This document shows positions 54,617 to 54,869 of a stretch of 54,869 nucleotides of DNA, one piece after another. Positions within the stretch are counted from its first letter, which is position 1; each line of letters starts with the position of its first letter. Origin of the DNA: an uncultured Lachnospiraceae bacterium (GTDB lineage Bacteria; Bacillota; Clostridia; Lachnospirales; Lachnospiraceae); NCBI GenBank assembly GCA_900550285.1, contig URRW01000016.1, forward strand, positions 1 through 54,869, read 5' to 3'. Position numbers and translations under genes: made by a program. The notes under the pieces were generated by a model, which saw only the letters and a program-made list of their open reading frames with translations, had not been told where the DNA came from and did not search any database.

Positions 54617-54728
54617 GGACATTTAATACTTCATTAAATGTGGATTGAAATATTAACTTATTTATTATTCTTAAACAATGAGGGAATCGCTCGATTATCT
54701 TACCAAAAGATCAGACGATTCCCTCATT
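54617..54728 (+). ncRNA. CreR/CreA-like crRNA-resembling RNA (single repeat + spacer)
   Basis: 54617-54651 is a single I-C-type repeat: ACATTTAAT and ATTAAATGT form the stem with a CTTC-containing loop, and the end GTGGATTGAAAT is the exact 3' end of known type I-C repeats. 54652-54676 is a 25-nt spacer-like segment matching the cas promoter. 54677-54689 and 54716-54728 (AATGAGGGAATCG and its complement) form a 13-bp hairpin that may end the RNA. A second repeat is missing, as in CreA and CreR RNAs that direct Cascade to a promoter with partial matching so that Cas3 is not triggered. Processing by Cas5 would leave a normal 5' handle. Confidence 0.65.
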
Positions 54729-54869
54729 ACACACAATTTTGATTTCTTTCGAAAGAACCGGAATAAGATTTAGTAATTATGAGCATTTTTATTTGCTCAT
54801 GAATAATTCAGGTAAAAAAATGGTCCTATGTCAAGATTTAGTACAAGTTAAAATGAGGTTTTCCTCATC
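54729..54869. other. AT-rich right edge with small palindromes, no gene seen
   Basis: No convincing reading frame and no CRISPR array. It holds the palindrome TTCTTTCGAAAGAA (54744-54757), a stem ATGAGCA/TGCTCAT (54779-54785, 54794-54800) and a stem ATGAGG/CCTCAT around TTTT at the very end. The last could be a terminator of a gene entering from the right. Confidence 0.5.

Noticed and set aside
54677..54728. Hairpin as an ordinary rho-independent terminator
   Set aside because: Strong 13-bp stem but no T-run on either side. Kept only as the possible 3' structure of the guide-like RNA.
54475..54869. A CRISPR array upstream of cas5
   Set aside because: Only one convincing repeat exists; no second copy at a repeat-plus-spacer distance.

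Overview
This is about 55 kb of a Clostridia chromosome, most probably a gut Lachnospiraceae. That placement is an inference from gene content: class II GalT, a sigma factor paired with a DUF4179 anti-sigma protein, VanW and DegV proteins, a two-gene SUF-like Fe-S system, radical SAM enzymes and strong AGGAGG ribosome sites. Most of the window is GC-rich. The cas block at the right end (about 48.6-54.9 kb) is clearly AT-rich, and the Rpn-nuclease segment near 30 kb is moderately so. No rRNA or tRNA gene was seen.

Layout. 1-3.3 kb: a Wadjet anti-plasmid operon (jetA, jetB, start of jetC) running off the left edge behind trmL, an aminotransferase and an Lrp regulator. 5.5-12.3 kb: housekeeping genes on the minus strand (AIR-synthase-like protein, VanW protein, a 34-residue membrane peptide, DnaQ-like exonuclease, endonuclease III, a B12-binding radical SAM enzyme, a Fic AMPylase). 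12.4-18.2 kb: an LprI-domain lipoprotein, galK-galT, a palindromic repeat cluster and a MATE transporter. 18.3-21.6 kb: an ECF sigma/anti-sigma pair and a sulfatase. 21.7-26.4 kb: the pstSCAB-phoU phosphate operon, preceded by three Pho-box-like repeats at 11-bp spacing. 26.5-31.1 kb: a copper ATPase fused in frame to its chaperone, a divergent HxlR regulator with a Cys-rich tail, and an Rpn-type nuclease. 31.1-37.4 kb: DegV, SmsC-SmsB, an unknown membrane protein, cysK and a radical SAM enzyme. 37.5-46.6 kb: an M42 peptidase, a GH129-like glycosidase, a split LysO exporter, lacZ and a divergent AraC regulator. 46.6-48.6 kb: an iron alcohol dehydrogenase and an HD-domain protein. 48.5-54.9 kb: a type I-C-like CRISPR effector operon (cas5-cas8-cas7-cas3) without adaptation genes or an array in view.

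How it fits together. The galactose genes, lacZ, the sulfatase and the GH129-like enzyme suggest growth on host glycans such as mucin. The pst operon, copper efflux and sigma/anti-sigma pair handle stress and nutrients. Wadjet and CRISPR at the two edges are defence modules.

Most notable. (1) Upstream of cas5 there is one lone type I-C repeat-like hairpin, with its own promoter starting at its first base. The spacer-like sequence after it matches the predicted cas promoter next to a TTC PAM, with 15 of the first 16 positions identical and the only mismatch at position 6. This looks like a crRNA-like RNA that turns the Cas proteins into repressors of their own operon. (2) Two copies (37.5 kb and 42.4 kb) of a ~280-nt giant hairpin share conserved loops but have different, internally complementary arms, including a compensatory base-pair change. 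They are candidates for a structured RNA or mobile palindrome family. (3) The CopA-CopZ fusion keeps an intact internal ribosome site and ATG for a free CopZ chaperone.
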